Below are positions 35,527 to 47,470 of a stretch of 64,000 nt of DNA, one piece after another. How positions within the stretch are numbered: the first letter of the stretch is position 1; each line of letters opens with the position of its first letter. Source of the stretch: Bretschneidera sinensis (lineage: Eukaryota; Streptophyta; Magnoliopsida; Brassicales; Akaniaceae). The notes below the pieces were generated by a model. It was given only the letters and a program-made list of their open reading frames with translations. It was not told where the DNA came from and ran no database searches. The position numbers were made by a program, and so were the translations under genes. Location of the stretch: assembly GCA_023935145.1 (NCBI GenBank), contig CM043698.1, positions 41,627,501-41,691,500 on the forward strand. Reading direction: 5' to 3'.

Positions 35527-37023
35527 GTCTAAATAACTATATGGAGACACATTACTAATTAAATACTAGCACACTCATAACCTTATTCCCACCCATTTAT
35601 TTTGTAACTAATTCAAATTAATTCGATGATAATTTTACTTAAGACATGGAATCGAAATTTCGCTATGCTCCCAATCATCTCCCATGTATAAAAGTTCAAT
35701 CATCATAGATTTAGTCTAGTTAGTGCAAAATTTAAGTCCTAGGTGAGAATTCATCTCAACTCTACCAACCTAGAACTCCAACTCAGTTCATGTATACTAA
35801 AAACATTATATAACATGCATATTGCATGATCATGAACTATTACTTTATCCCTATTCTTTGCCCCTACATCTATATACAAGTTCATTTAAGTTCTAGATCC
35901 CTTTATAATTAAGGCAACTCTAATATAAGTGACATGTTCACTACATCTTAGAGTAATTAACATAAGTAAGTATGTTAAACTGATACTCAATCAATTATCA
36001 AACTCATTTACATGACAACAAAAATATGTGTATGCAATTTTTATTATTAAACTCGATCTCAACTGTAGAGAAAAAAAAACATAAATCCAAGAGCTTTCAT
36101 GAGCTCCCACTGGATACTGACCCCATTAAAAATAAATCAAGCTTTAAAAAAATAAGTTTGCCGCACTCAAAATAATGCACAAATCTTAATTTTAGAAATT
36201 GAACTTGATCTCAACTATATAGAAAAAAAAAATAGAAATCCAAGAGCTTTCATTAGCTCCCACTAGATACTAACCCATTTAAAAAACTTAAAAATAAGTT
36301 TGATGCACACAAATAATGCACAAATCTTAATTTTAGAAATTTTCATTTTTTAAATAAATTATTTAATTAATTTTCATTTTTAAAAAATTAATATTAAATA
36401 ATCTAAGAAAATTTAATTTTTGGAAAAATTATAGAAAAACAAAAATATTTTTCTGATCACATTGAAGTTTTTCGCGCCACCAAATCAACCGTTGCCACTC
36501 ACTAGTGGTGGTTGTAATGGTGGCTACTGTTTCATATCCACCCAGAACTAGACTAGTCGCAGCCATGGCACGTGTAAGCCATGCACCACCTTAACAGCGT
36601 CTGATGATGATCGGACCGACAACGTACTTTTCGTCTCGAGGTGGTGGTCATGGAGCTGTATTCAGATTTTCGTTTTGGTAGTCCGAAAGGTGAGAGAGTG
36701 CAACCACTCTCTCGCGGTGCGTGGGAGTTGTCTGTCTGGAGGTCATCTTCAACCTCCAGACCTAAAAATTGGCTCAAAAATCACCAGATTTTCGAGGTTA
36801 TTTTCTCCCTCTACATTCAACCAAAAAATGTGTGCAACATACCACTAGAAAGCTTATGAAATTATATTTCCAACCATATAAGTCATGTCATGAAATTAAA
36901 CAAACAATTATGACAATTTTTCAAAGTTTCGGGTCTTATGGTTAGGGTTTCAAATTTCTCTCTCCTTCTTGAGAGTTAGACCACAAGATTTTTTAGATTT
37001 CATCTACATACTATAGACTATAT
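35527..37023 (-). other. untranslated leader of the outer copia element (left part)
   Basis: This is AT-rich sequence between gag and the nested insertion; the leader continues at 42724-42889. Two near-copies of a stretch containing AAATCCAAGAGCTTTCAT occur at 36084-36170 and 36235-36320. No gene was seen. Confidence 0.6.
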
Positions 37024-38033
37024 TGTTGTTATTTGTCTAAGGTTCAAACAGGTCCAACCATGGTTTAAAAATGGCTAAAGTCTAAACCAAAGGTGGATTA
37101 TCAAAGTTCAGCAAGTTAGAAGACTGCACACATGTATGTGTATCAATTTGGAGCAAGGGAAGGCCATGCGCACTAGTGTGCGCACTTTTGCACACAATCA
37201 GGGAAGTGTGCGCACAGCAGCAGCATCATCAGCACCATGGCTCCTAAAACCAGCACCATGGCGTCCAGAATGATGTGCTGAAGGACCGCATCAGCTCCAT
37301 GGCACCCAGAACCAGCACCATGGTGCCCAGAAGGTGTGCAAAGGTGCTATGCCCAGCACCATGGCGCCCCCTGTTGAGCGCCTAGGCGCCAGGCAAAGGG
37401 CTGCACACATGGACAGCCTGTTTTAAGACCCTTTTAAGTGAGTAAGTGCAAGGATAAAATGCACAGCTTCACTTGGAGATGATTAAAGGCTAAGATCTAA
37501 GGGAGAACAAGATCAAAGGGTCAACAACGAATCTCAAGAATGTCCAAGAATTAAGAGGCTGTAAAAGGGGTTCTAAAGGCCTCATTTCTACAATAATATA
37601 CAACACACATACAAGAGAGATTTGTGACATTGTGAGATCATTGTAAACACTTAGAGAGAATTGTGTAAGAGTGACAAACACAAGAGGGACTCTTTGTAGT
37701 AAGTCTGGGTGTATAAGATAGAGAAGTCTAGAATAGTGAGAGGACATTGTTAGTTCTCATCTTCTTCCTTCTCTTCTTGTTTCTTCAAGAACTTGGATTC
37801 TTGAAGAGGATTGCTGTAACTTTGTAAGAACCATTGAGATAGTGCAGAGAGTTCGGAGGAACTCACCGGGACGTAGGCATATTGTCGAACCTCGACAACG
37901 AATTGCTTGTCTTCTTTCTTTCTTTGATTTTCTGTTCTTGTGTTTGATTGCTGAAATGATTTTTACAAGTCATTCAAGACTTGGGTGTTTGGAAGATCAC
38001 CACCTGGACATCTCGCTAAGGTGATTTTCAACA
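37024..38033 (+). repeat. 5' LTR of the nested copia element
   Basis: This 1010-bp LTR starts TGTTGTTATTTG and ends TTTTCAACA. Around 37220-37370 it holds a small imperfect repeat based on AGCACCATGG. Confidence 0.95.
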
Positions 38034-38034
38034 G

Positions 38035-38046
38035 TGGTATCAGAGC
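38035..38046 (+). other. primer binding site of the nested copia element (tRNA-iMet)
   Basis: TGGTATCAGAGC begins one base after the 5' LTR. Confidence 0.92.
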
Positions 38047-38274
38047 ACAGCAGCTAGTTATCAGAACAAGAAGTATAAGGTACGGAGCCAAGACTCCAAG
38101 AATCAAAGATCAAACTTCTTGGGTGAATCAAGAATGGTGTAAAGATCAAGATCCGGTCATGTTCTTGAAGATTGATTCAAGAACGGTGTTAAAGATCCAT
38201 ATTCGATCTGTGTTCTTGAGGTTGAAGAAAGTAATTGTGGTTAGTGCACAAATCTAGGATCTTGTCCATAAAAG

Positions 38275-39156
38275 ATGGCTTCAAATTTTTATGTGGAGAA
38301 GTTTGATGGAAAGGGGGACTTTATCCTATGGAAGCGGAAGATCAAGGCGGTTCTAATGCAGCAGAAAGTGGACTTGGCTATTGGAGAAGATGATGCTTTT
38401 CCAGCAAGTGTCACGGAGGACCAGCGGACCGAGATGAAGAAGACGGCCTACAGCACCATCTTCTTGCACATGTCGGATAGTGTCACAAGGGAGTGCGGAG
38501 ACTCGGAGGATCCGACTGTCATATGGAAGAAACTAGATGAGTTGTTTCTTACCAAAACTCTCCCTAACAAAATTTATCTTCTTAAAAGAATCTTTGCTTT
38601 TAAAATGGACCCTAGTAAGGAGTCGCAAGATAATCTTGATGTCTTTAATAAGCTAGTTCAAGATTTGAATAGCTGTAGCATTTCTTTTCTGGATGAACAA
38701 TTGGCTGTTATTTTATTAAATTCATTTCCAGATTGCTTTGAAAATTTGATTAATGCAATTGAGTATGGGAGAGATAGTTTGACAAAAGAGATTGTTATCA
38801 ATGCCATAAAGGTACATGATTTCAAAGCCAAGATGAAGGAGACATCAAGTGGTGAAGGGCTGTTCATAAGATGAAGGCCAGTAGCTCGGAATGACAGTAA
38901 CAATGGCTACTACCGGGACAATAGTAGAGGAGAAAGCCATAGGAGAGCACACTCTAAACCAAGGGTTGGAGGAATGAGGTGCTTCTACTGCAACAAGGAG
39001 GGCCATTTTAAGAAAGATTGCAAGAAGAGGATATGGGATGAGAGGAGAAGCCATACCAACAATGAAGAGGCTTCGGTTGCCATGGGAGAACAACAAGGTG
39101 ATGATGTTCTTGTTGTGTGCTCCGATGTGAGCAGGAGGCAAGGCAGTGTAAAGTAG
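38275..39156 (+). pseudogene. gag of the nested copia element
   Basis: ATG 38275 opens a 199-codon frame with the copia gag motifs EKFDGKGDFILWKRKIKAVL and LFLTKTLPNKIYLLKRIF, ending at TGA 38872. The reading continues after that stop to a zinc knuckle CFYCNKEGHFKKDC (38974-39020) and stops again at 39154, just before the protease site. Confidence 0.9.
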
Positions 39157-40701
39157 ATTCTTGATTCCGGGTGCACTCATCATATGTGACCTCACAAAGA
39201 ATGGTTCAAGAATTTCAAGAAGATCAATGATGGAAGGGTCTTCTTGAGGAATGATAATTCTTGCCATGTAAGAGAGATTGGAGACATCCAATTGAGGATG
39301 TTTGATGGAGTCACAAGGCTGTTGGAAAATGTGAGGTATGTTCCAGATTTGAAGAGAAACTTGATCTCATTAGGGTAGCTGGATTCCATGGGTTATACAT
39401 GCAAGATGGAGGGAGGAAAGATCAAGGTAGCCAAGGGATTTTTGGTAGTGATCAAGGCAGCAAAAAACGATGGACTCAATGAGATGATCAGAGACATGGA
39501 AATCAAGGATCAAGCAGCAAGCTTGATGGCTGAGATGGATAAGGCAGCCCTTCGGCACACTCGCTTGGGACATATGAGGGAAAAGGGCCTGCAAGTTCTC
39601 AGCAAAGATGGCCTACTTGGTGGAGACAAAGTAGAGGAACTTGATTTCTGCGAGTGTTGTGTTCTTGAGAAGCAACACCGGGTCAGCTTCAACACCGGAG
39701 TGCACAAGGATAAGGGCATTCTTGACTACATTTATGCGGACCTTTGGGGACCAGCTAGGACACCAACACAGGGAGGTAACATTTACTTTCTATCTTTAAT
39801 TGATGATTATTCAAGAAAAGTGTGGGTTTATTTGGTGAAAAATAAATCAGATACATTGAATAAGTTAGTGGTGTGGAAAGGGCTGGTTGAGACTCAAATG
39901 GGTAGAGTAGTTAAGGGGATAAGAACCGATAATGGCTTAGAAATTTTTAACCAAGAACTTGATCAATTCTATAGGTTAAATGGCATTCTAAGACATAGGA
40001 CGGTTGTGGAAACCCCTCAGCAAAGTGGAGTTGCTAAAAGAATGAATCGAACCCTTATGGAAAAAGTTAGGTGCATGCTAATAGGATCCGAGTTACCAAA
40101 ATATTTTTGGGGAGAAGCTGTAGCAATAGCTGCATACTTGGTGAATAGATCACCCTCTAGAGCAATAGAGCTCAAGACTCCCATGGAGATGTGGAGTAGA
40201 AAACCCCCTGAGTTGGACAACCTTAGGACTTTTGGATGTGTTGCATATGCACTCCAAAAGGAGGATAAGCTTAGCCCAGGATCTATAAAATATGTGTTTC
40301 TAGGATATAGGGAAGGGGCTAAAGGGTACAGGTTGTGGTCCTTAGAAAAAGAAGGATTTAAACTCATAATAAGTAGGGATGTTATTTTTAATAAATTGTT
40401 ATTTCCCTACTTGGAGAATACTAACCCTGCAGGGGCTAGTGAGCAAACCAGTTTAGTTCTTGTGGAGCATAGCATCAAGGGAAATTCTGTTCAGGTAGAG
40501 CGGAGGAGGCAAGAGGGTTCGGACCAGGTAGAGCCCTTAGATGATTGCCAAGCTCAAGAAACTCAAGAAGTGGCTGAACAAGAAGAGGATGCTGCAGTAA
40601 GTCAGAAGGACTTTCAGCTCATAAGAGACCGGGAAAGAAGGCTGGTCGGACCACCTTCAAGATGTGGGCTTGCGGATGCAACAACTCCTTGGAAAGAATG
40701 A
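39157..40701 (+). pseudogene. protease and integrase of the nested copia element, catalytic Glu lost
   Basis: The protease site reads ILDSGCTHHM with stops on both sides. From 39388 a 437-codon frame holds the pre-integrase region (LRHTRLGHMREKGLQVLS), then integrase with YADLWGPAR and GIRTDNGLEIF. At the third acidic site the sequence is QQSGVAKRMNRT where copia integrases have E in place of K. That single G-to-A type change should abolish integration. Confidence 0.9.
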
Positions 40702-40703
40702 GG

Positions 40704-41625
40704 GATGACTGAACCAGAAACTTACACGGATGCCATGGAGTGTAAGGATTCGTCAAAGTGGCAGCTGGCTATGGAGGAAGAAATGGATTCTTTGAGGAAG
40801 AACAACTTATAGGAATTGGTAAAAATTCCAGGAAATCAGAAAGTTATGGAACGTAAGTGCACTTACAAGATCAAATAAGGGTGCCCTCCAAGAGATGAAG
40901 TCCTGAACAAGGCTAGGCTGGTGGCAAATGGGTTCACAAGGAAATAAGACATAGATTTCACAAGAACTTTCTCACCTGGACACAAGGTGGAGAAGATGGT
41001 GAGTATCCTTATCTATGTCATTAATGGGCTATTGGTTTGGAACAGCAGGGAGATGATGGAAAGGTTTATATCTTAACTTAGTGAGGAGTTTGAGAGAAAG
41101 GATCTCAGCCTTGCACAAAAGATCCTTGGGATGAGAATAATCCAAGAAAAGGAGAGAAGCCGGTTGAGGGTTTCTTAGGCAATGGGTGTTCTCAGCAAAA
41201 TTGTGAGTAATCCCAGAAAAGAGCATTGGCTTGAGATGAAATGGTTACTGAGGAACAAGGAGGCTTAGTGGTAGCCAATGGTAGCACTCATAACAACCGG
41301 AGCAGAATGCATAGCAGCTATGGAAGCCAAAAAGAAGGCTGTGGGGTGCAAAGGGTTGTTGGACGAGTGGGAGGTCCTAAAAGAGCAGGTTGTGGTGTCT
41401 TTGGATAGCCAAAGTGTGGGGCACTTGTGGAGGAATCTGGTTTTCCATGAGGGGACAAAGTATATGGATATTCGGTATCATTACATTCTGGAAAATGGTA
41501 CGAAAGGATGCATTCATGTTAACAAGAAGACCACGGAGAAAAGTCCTGCAGATTTAGGCACCAAGTTTCTACCTCTAAGTAAGTTCAATCATTGTCTTGA
41601 ATTACTTAGGATTGGAGTTGGTTAA
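40704..41625 (+). pseudogene. RT and RNase H remnant of the nested copia element, RT core deleted
   Basis: The N-terminal RT (ARLVANGFTRK, then TFSPGHKVEKM) jumps near 40990 to sequence just after the missing YVDD region (EEFERKDLSLAQKILGMRI). A second gap precedes the RNase H end (ALITTGAECIAAMEAKKKAV, YHYILENGTKGCIHV). Several stops are present. The palm motif cannot be found. Confidence 0.88.
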
Positions 41626-41708
41626 TTGGTAACTCAAAATGAGTTTGGATCCCGAAGCTTTCTGCACAATGGTTCATATTTTTTGAACACTTAGACAAAG
41701 GTAGAGAT

Positions 41709-42718
41709 TGTTGTTATTTGTCTAAGGTTCAAACAGGTCCAACCATGGTTTAAAAATGGTTAAAGTCCAAACCAAACTTGGATTATCAAATTTCATCAAG
41801 TTAGAAGACTGCACACATGTGTGTGCATCAATTTGGAGCAAGGGAAGGCCATGCGCACTAGTGTGCGCACTTCTGCACACAATCAGGGAAGTGTGTGCAC
41901 AGCAGCAGCAGCATCAGCACCATGGCGCCCAAAACCAGCACCATGGCATCTAGAATGATGTGCTGAAGGACTGCATCAGCGCCATGGCACCCCGAACCAG
42001 CACCATGGTGCCCAGAAGGTGTGCAAAGGTGCTTTGCCGAGCACCATGGGGCCCCCTGTTGAGCGCCTAGGCGCCAGGCAAAGGGATGCACACATGGACA
42101 GCCTGTTTTAAGACCCTTTTAAGTGTTTGAGTGCAAGGATAAAATGCATAGCTTCACTTGGAGATGATTAAGGGCTAAGATCTAAGGGAGAACAAGATCA
42201 AAGGGTCAACAATGAATCTCAAGAATGTACAAGAATTAAGAGGCTATAAAAGGGGTTCTAAAGGCCTCATTTCTACAATAATATACAACACACATACAAG
42301 AGAGATTTGTGACATTGTGAGATCATTGTAAACACTTAGAGAGAATCGTGTAAGAGTGACAAACACAAGAGGGACTCTTTGTAGTAAGGCTGGGTGTATA
42401 AGATAGAGAAGTCTAGAATAGTGAGAGGACATTGTTAGTTCTCATCTTCTTCCTTCTCTTCTTGTTTCTTCAAGAACTTGGATTCTTGAAGAGGATTGCT
42501 GTAACTTTGTAAGAACCATTGAGATAGTGCAGAGAGTTCGGAGGAACTCACGGGGACGTAGGCACATTGCCGAACCTCGACAACAAATTGCTTGTCTTCT
42601 TTCTTTCTTTGATTTTCTGTTCTTGTGTTCGATTGCTGAAATTATTTCTACAAGTCATTCAAGACTTGGGTGTTTGGAAGATCACCACCTGGGCATCTTG
42701 CTAAGGTGATTTCCAACA
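41709..42718 (+). repeat. 3' LTR of the nested copia element
   Basis: This 1010-bp LTR is the same length as the 5' copy. A purine-rich tract (AAAGGTAGAGA) lies directly before it at about 41697-41707. Confidence 0.95.
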
Positions 42719-42889
42719 TATATTATTCTAGAAAATTATGACATATAGTAAAGAAATAAACTATTTTCCATTTTCAACCATTAAAACCCCATTATTTCGG
42801 GTTTTATGAATTTACATGCATTTTCTATCAATTTGGAACATGTATTTATATTCACAGAGACTATATACATCTAAAGAACGTAAACATTG

Positions 42890-42901
42890 GCTCTGATACC
42901 A
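42890..42901 (-). other. primer binding site of the outer copia element (tRNA-iMet)
   Basis: The minus strand reads TGGTATCAGAGC next to the 5' LTR that starts at 42903. Confidence 0.88.
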
Positions 42902-42902
42902 A

Positions 42903-43311
42903 TGTAAAATAGTTTCGCAGTGGAATATCGGGTACTGACCGATTCGACCTGAAATCTTCTAGTATTTGAACTCATATCCGGTTCTTTACGCTTCAATCTC
43001 GTTGGAAATCGGATGTGAAATCACAATGAAGAAAATCACGTTCTTGTCACAACCCAAGAACCTTTATGTCTCTCTAAAAGAAGAAGATGAAAAGTTCTCT
43101 CTCTAAGAATTAGATTTCCAACAGCCTTTTACCTCTTGCATTTACATATATTTATACTACAAAGTGGGTTGGTTATTTTCAGTTAAATAACCAAGAGATG
43201 CATGGATTCAACCAAGAGTTGCATGGTTTCATCTATGTCTCTTAGTTCATACTTAAACGGACAAGTCGGGTCGCCTTTCATGGGTGCTCAACCCAACCCA
43301 GAATTCCTACA
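42903..43311 (-). repeat. 5' LTR of the outer copia element
   Basis: This 409-bp LTR is longer than its partner because of a 21-bp near-perfect tandem duplication (43189-43209 and 43210-43230, containing AACCAAGAG). Confidence 0.88.
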
Positions 43312-43959
43312 CATATGGTAAAAGATTTGGTCCACATAAACAAACTGTGTAATTCTCATTGAAATAGTCTTATATGCTCAATATTAAGTTTTATTGTGTT
43401 CGAAATGAATATTGCAAATTCTTTAAATGAATTTATCAGAAACTTTATTGTCCATTTATTGCATTTTTCTTCACCAATTTAAATTTATTTTACTTAATTC
43501 AGCACATAGGTTAATATAAAAAAAAAATCTCATGTTTTGTCTGGTTATAATGAAAATTAATTTGATTTTAGTTTCATGCGGGATGTTAAGATGTCAATTT
43601 TATTAGATGTGTCGTTTTCTAAATGAATAATGGAGCGGAAATTTTATTGTTTTTGTAACTTACATATAATAAGTAATAGTTTTAATTTCAATAATGGCAT
43701 ATCTTCCATTTCATTTGGTAAACAATTTGATCCAGACAACAGCAAGCGTTGTGTAATTCTCATCCAAATATTTTATGTTCTTGATAGCCGGCTTTTGTGT
43801 GTTCCAAATGAATACTTTAGATTCTTAAAATGATTTTACTAGAAACTTTATTATCTATTTATTTCATTTTTTCACCGATTTAAAGTTATTTTACCCAATC
43901 CAACATCAAAATTAACATAAAAAAATTCATGTTTTATCTTATTAATATAAAAAATTTAT
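43312..43959. repeat. 660-bp tandem array, block 4
   Basis: Array motifs resume directly after the outer copia element (GGTAAAAGATTTGGTCCACA matches the unit's GGTAAACAATTTGGCCCA). The copies are more diverged than in blocks 2 and 3. Confidence 0.75.
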
Positions 43960-44368
43960 TGAACGATTCGAGATTTGTCAATCACACGAATTATAAACAG
44001 AAAGAAAAGAAGACAAGATTTGCTCAGATTTACCTAAGAATAGGGATACGTCCTGTCAAAAGTTTTTTATTATCAACCTTACAAATTTCTCTGTTACAAT
44101 ATATGCTCAGTACATAAAGAGTATTTATATGCAACGTAAGACGTCCTAATTAGGGTCTAATTAGGATTCCGTTCTACTGCAGAACTACGGTTCTTCATGG
44201 GCCCAAGCCTAAACCGTCAAGCAAAAAACTAAACCCAACTCATGTACATGGTCCAAAAGTTTCGGGGGTGCTGCCCCCTAACCCCTATCCACTCACCAAA
44301 AAACAAGACCCCATATTCGTCCGATGTTCTATAAATCAGATTCTGTGAAGCATGTATCAACTCTTACA
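43960..44368. mobile_element. solo LTR, 409 bp
   Basis: It starts TGAACGATTCGAG and ends CTCTTACA, with flanking TTTAT (43955-43959) and TCTAT (44369-44373), one mismatch. The flanks are array sequence that joins when the segment is removed. A TATAAATA-like motif on the minus strand suggests a minus-strand LTR. No internal sequence remains, as after LTR-LTR recombination. Confidence 0.7.
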
Positions 44369-45690
44369 TCTATTTCATTTTAATTTCATATAAAGTGTTG
44401 AAATATCAATTTTATCAGACATTGTCGTTTTCTCGTTGAAAGTCCTTGCAAAGAGTAGACATCTATATATACTTTATTGTTGTTATAAATGACAGTTAAT
44501 AAGTATCACCAATACTGCCAATTAAGGTTAATGAAGCCATGTCATATAGAAAACATTTTACATTCTATCTAGGAAACCATTTGACCCACAGAAAAACAGC
44601 AAACTATGCCTAATTCTCATCCAAACAATCTTATGTAGGCTTTGTTGTGTTCCAAATACTACAAATTTTTTAATTGAATTTGTGAGAAACTTTGTTGTAC
44701 TTTTCATTTTTTTTTTTTGTCAATGGAGCTCTTTGCCTGTGAAAGAGTTCAAGCCCACATTGGTCCAGGGTTTATATGTCAATTAACATTTGTGCCCTCT
44801 GGTTTTTTGTTAGAAAAAAATATTATGTTTTTTTTTTCTCATTTTACTTCACGAGGTTTTGGCTTTTTGCACTCAAACTTAACATTGATTAGTCACCGTG
44901 ACAAGTTTTCCAAAAAAGAAAAAAAAAGAAAAAACGAAATTAATGTGGTAAAATGATCCATTTGATGGATGGACGGTGTTGATATGTTAATTTTATTAGG
45001 TATTGTCATGTTTGAAATGAATACTGTTGATTATTTAAATGAATTTATGAAAAACTTTTATAATTTTATATGGGATGTTGAGATGCCCATTTTATCACAC
45101 TATGTTGTCTTTTGAATGAGTGATAGAATATCAATCTCGTCATCTGTTTAATTTTAATTTAATGTAAAATGTTGAGAGATTGATTTTATTAGATTTTTTC
45201 GTTTTCTAAAGGGATATTGAAAGTCCTTAAATAAAGTAAGACACCTACATAAATTTTACTATTAATGTTGTAACTTTTTTTGATAAAATTTAATGTTCTA
45301 ACTTACAATTAATAAGTACTACTCTTACTGCATTAAGATATCAATTTTATTAGATTTTGACATGTTCAAAATGAATAATATAGGTTAAAAAAAATGAATT
45401 TTTGAGAAGCATCATTGTTCATTTATTTCAATTTAAAGTTATTTTACCCAGTCTAGCATATATATTAACATGAAAACTCTGTCTTCTTTAATTAATATGG
45501 AAAACTATTTTCATTTTGATTTCATACGATGGTATATTGAGATATCAAATTTATTAGTTTTGTCGCTTTCTAAATGAATGTTGGAAGTCCTTAACTAGAA
45601 CAAGAAATCTGCAGAAATTTTATGACTTTTGTAACTGATAAGTAATGAACAATAGTTGTACTTTCAATAATAATTATTTCATCTGAGTTA
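44369..45690. repeat. 660-bp tandem array, block 5 (diverged right edge)
   Basis: Diverged units carry GAGATATCAA-type, AATAAGTA and GTGTTCCAAAT motifs. At 44710-44960 a second copy of the phosphatase-side segment (10405-10600) interrupts the array. The array fades into AT-rich DNA after about 45690. Confidence 0.7.
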
Positions 45691-46771
45691 ATAAATAATA
45701 ATAAATTATAAAAACTTAAGTGATGATAAATTTAATATTTGAATATGATAAAAAAAATAAAAAATTATTAATATATTCTTAACATAATAGCGCGTGATTT
45801 ACTAATTCACAAATAAAACAAATTTACTTAAAATTACACATTGATATAAATTAAATCATACATAAATAAATATTTAAATAAAAAAATTTATTGATTTTAA
45901 CATAATAGCATTTGATACAATAAATTAAATATTTAATTTAATATTTATAATTTTTTATTATTTTTAATAAAAAAATAAAAAATTAATATATACCTATGAA
46001 ACTCATTGACTACCGTAACATGATACAATATACGATCAGATAATCATACAAGCGATAGGCCATGCCGAACTGAAAATTTTAAAAACACAACACGACAAAA
46101 AAAATAAAACATGACACTATACAATACAAAAACATAATAAACTCTTTGTATAAGTCGTGGACAGACACAAAACGACGGACAGCCACCACAACCAAATGGA
46201 GTTTTGACCTTGCACAGGCCTCAATCATGCATCCCCATCACTGCCACTCACGGATCCTGGTCGGGTATCTTTCGCTAATACCCATTTTGCCACGTTATAC
46301 AGATAAGAATCTCAAGATCAGACTACTCCAATGTTGGATGGTGAAGATTCAATCTAGCAAGAGAGAAATTTTGTTTTGTCTCTTTTGCGTGAGTATTTTA
46401 TCTGATTAGTCGTAGTGCACGAATTCTTCCTTACTCTTTTATAATATAGTTTGTCGTAATCTAAAGCTTTTACATAAAATAAACAAATTTTATTAATAAA
46501 ATTTCTTTCAAAATTGTACTAAGATTAATATTTTTCTTAGTTGGGTAAAACTGTTAATTAAGTATTTATTTTTGGAAAGTCGCAATATGAGCTTTTTCCA
46601 CCTAGTGTAAAACGCACTTCAATTCAAACGAATAAAAATTAGTAAAAGTAGTAATAATTTTTTATTTAGTTTAAAATATAAAAAAAGTAAGAGAGAGAAA
46701 GAAAAGTGGGGAATTTTGCATGTGAAGGCGGGGAAATCTCTCCCCCTCTCTTTGGTAAGCTGCAAGTCAAA
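45691..46771. other. AT-rich intergenic DNA
   Basis: No gene or clear repeat was found. The segment 46146-46430 is less AT-rich and could be an old gene fragment, but its open frame begins only with TTG. Confidence 0.5.
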
Positions 46772-47470
46772 GGCCATGTGTAGATAGATTTTTCAATAAA
46801 GGGTTTTGAGATTTCAAAAATTAAAAATTATTTTTAAAATTTTAAAGGTTGTTTGTTTATCAGTTTTCAATCAAAATTTTTGAAAAGTGTTTTCAAATTA
46901 ACTCTTTTTGAAAATCATTTTAAGAAAAACTGTTTTTGATAGTTTTCAAAAACTCTTTCGATTAGCGTCAAAATTCCATTGTCGCCGATACTGAAATTTT
47001 TTTTTACGGATTCAGATGAGACCACCGGAATCCCATGCTTCTTTTCTTCTCTTGGTTTCTCCCCCCCCCCCCCCCCCCCCCACCCCCCTTTCTCTCCTCA
47101 TATCCGAGACCATCCCTTCGCCCCAACCTAATATGCATCGTCCATCAACTGGCTAATGGACTTCACCGATCACTCATGGGTCGCCCATCGTCGTGCCACT
47201 AGATCTGCTTCTCTGCTCACGGTGGCATAAGATGGACGATGTTTGGTTGACCTTTGTTTGGTTACTGGAAAAATACTAGAAAGAGGAAGGAAAGTTGAAA
47301 TTATTGATGGACGAGCAAACTTCGTTCAGGAGAGTTTCTTGCTAACCAGACAGAGAATGGGCAAAACAGTTTTTAAATTATCTAAATAATATTTCACTGT
47401 TTTTTGTTTTTTAAAACAAATTTCAAATTATAGTTATCCAAACATGTTTTTTTCGAAAAAAATGTTTTTA
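46772..47470. repeat. fold-back-rich repeat related to the 48.2-kb element
   Basis: Its left end (GGCCATGTGTAGATAG) resembles the reverse complement of the end at 48731 (GGCTACGTGTAGAAAC). The interior has many TTTTCAAAAACT-type palindromic words. It could be the left part of one 1.96-kb inverted-repeat transposon (46772-48731). No target duplication was seen. Confidence 0.35.
47061..47088. repeat. C-run (C21-A-C6)
   Basis: A homopolymer C tract broken by one A. Its length may be inaccurate. Confidence 0.9.

Larger units (their letters stand above)
37024..42718 (+). mobile_element. nested Ty1/copia element, defective, with 1010-bp LTRs
   Basis: The element is 5695 bp on the plus strand, inside the leader of the outer copia element. 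It has a perfect target duplication TATAT (37019-37023 and 42719-42723). Both LTRs are exactly 1010 bp and differ at only a few per cent of sites by eye, so the insertion is younger than its host. The primer site is tRNA-iMet. Gag and integrase are nearly readable, but the RT core is missing and the integrase Glu is changed, so it could only move with helper proteins. Confidence 0.95.
30413..43311 (-). mobile_element. outer Ty1/copia element, old, holding a nested copia element
   Basis: The LTRs are 387 and 409 bp, and the target duplication is CATAC (30408-30412) versus CATAT (43312-43316), one mismatch. The primer site for initiator tRNA-Met at 42890-42901 shows the minus orientation. Without the nested element it is about 7.2 kb. 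The LTRs differ at well over 10% of sites by eye, and pol is almost erased apart from an RT tail. It is therefore older than the element nested in it. Confidence 0.9.

Noticed and set aside
46146..46409. 87-codon plus-strand frame
   Set aside because: It starts only at TTG, has no recognisable domain, and lies in AT-rich intergenic DNA.
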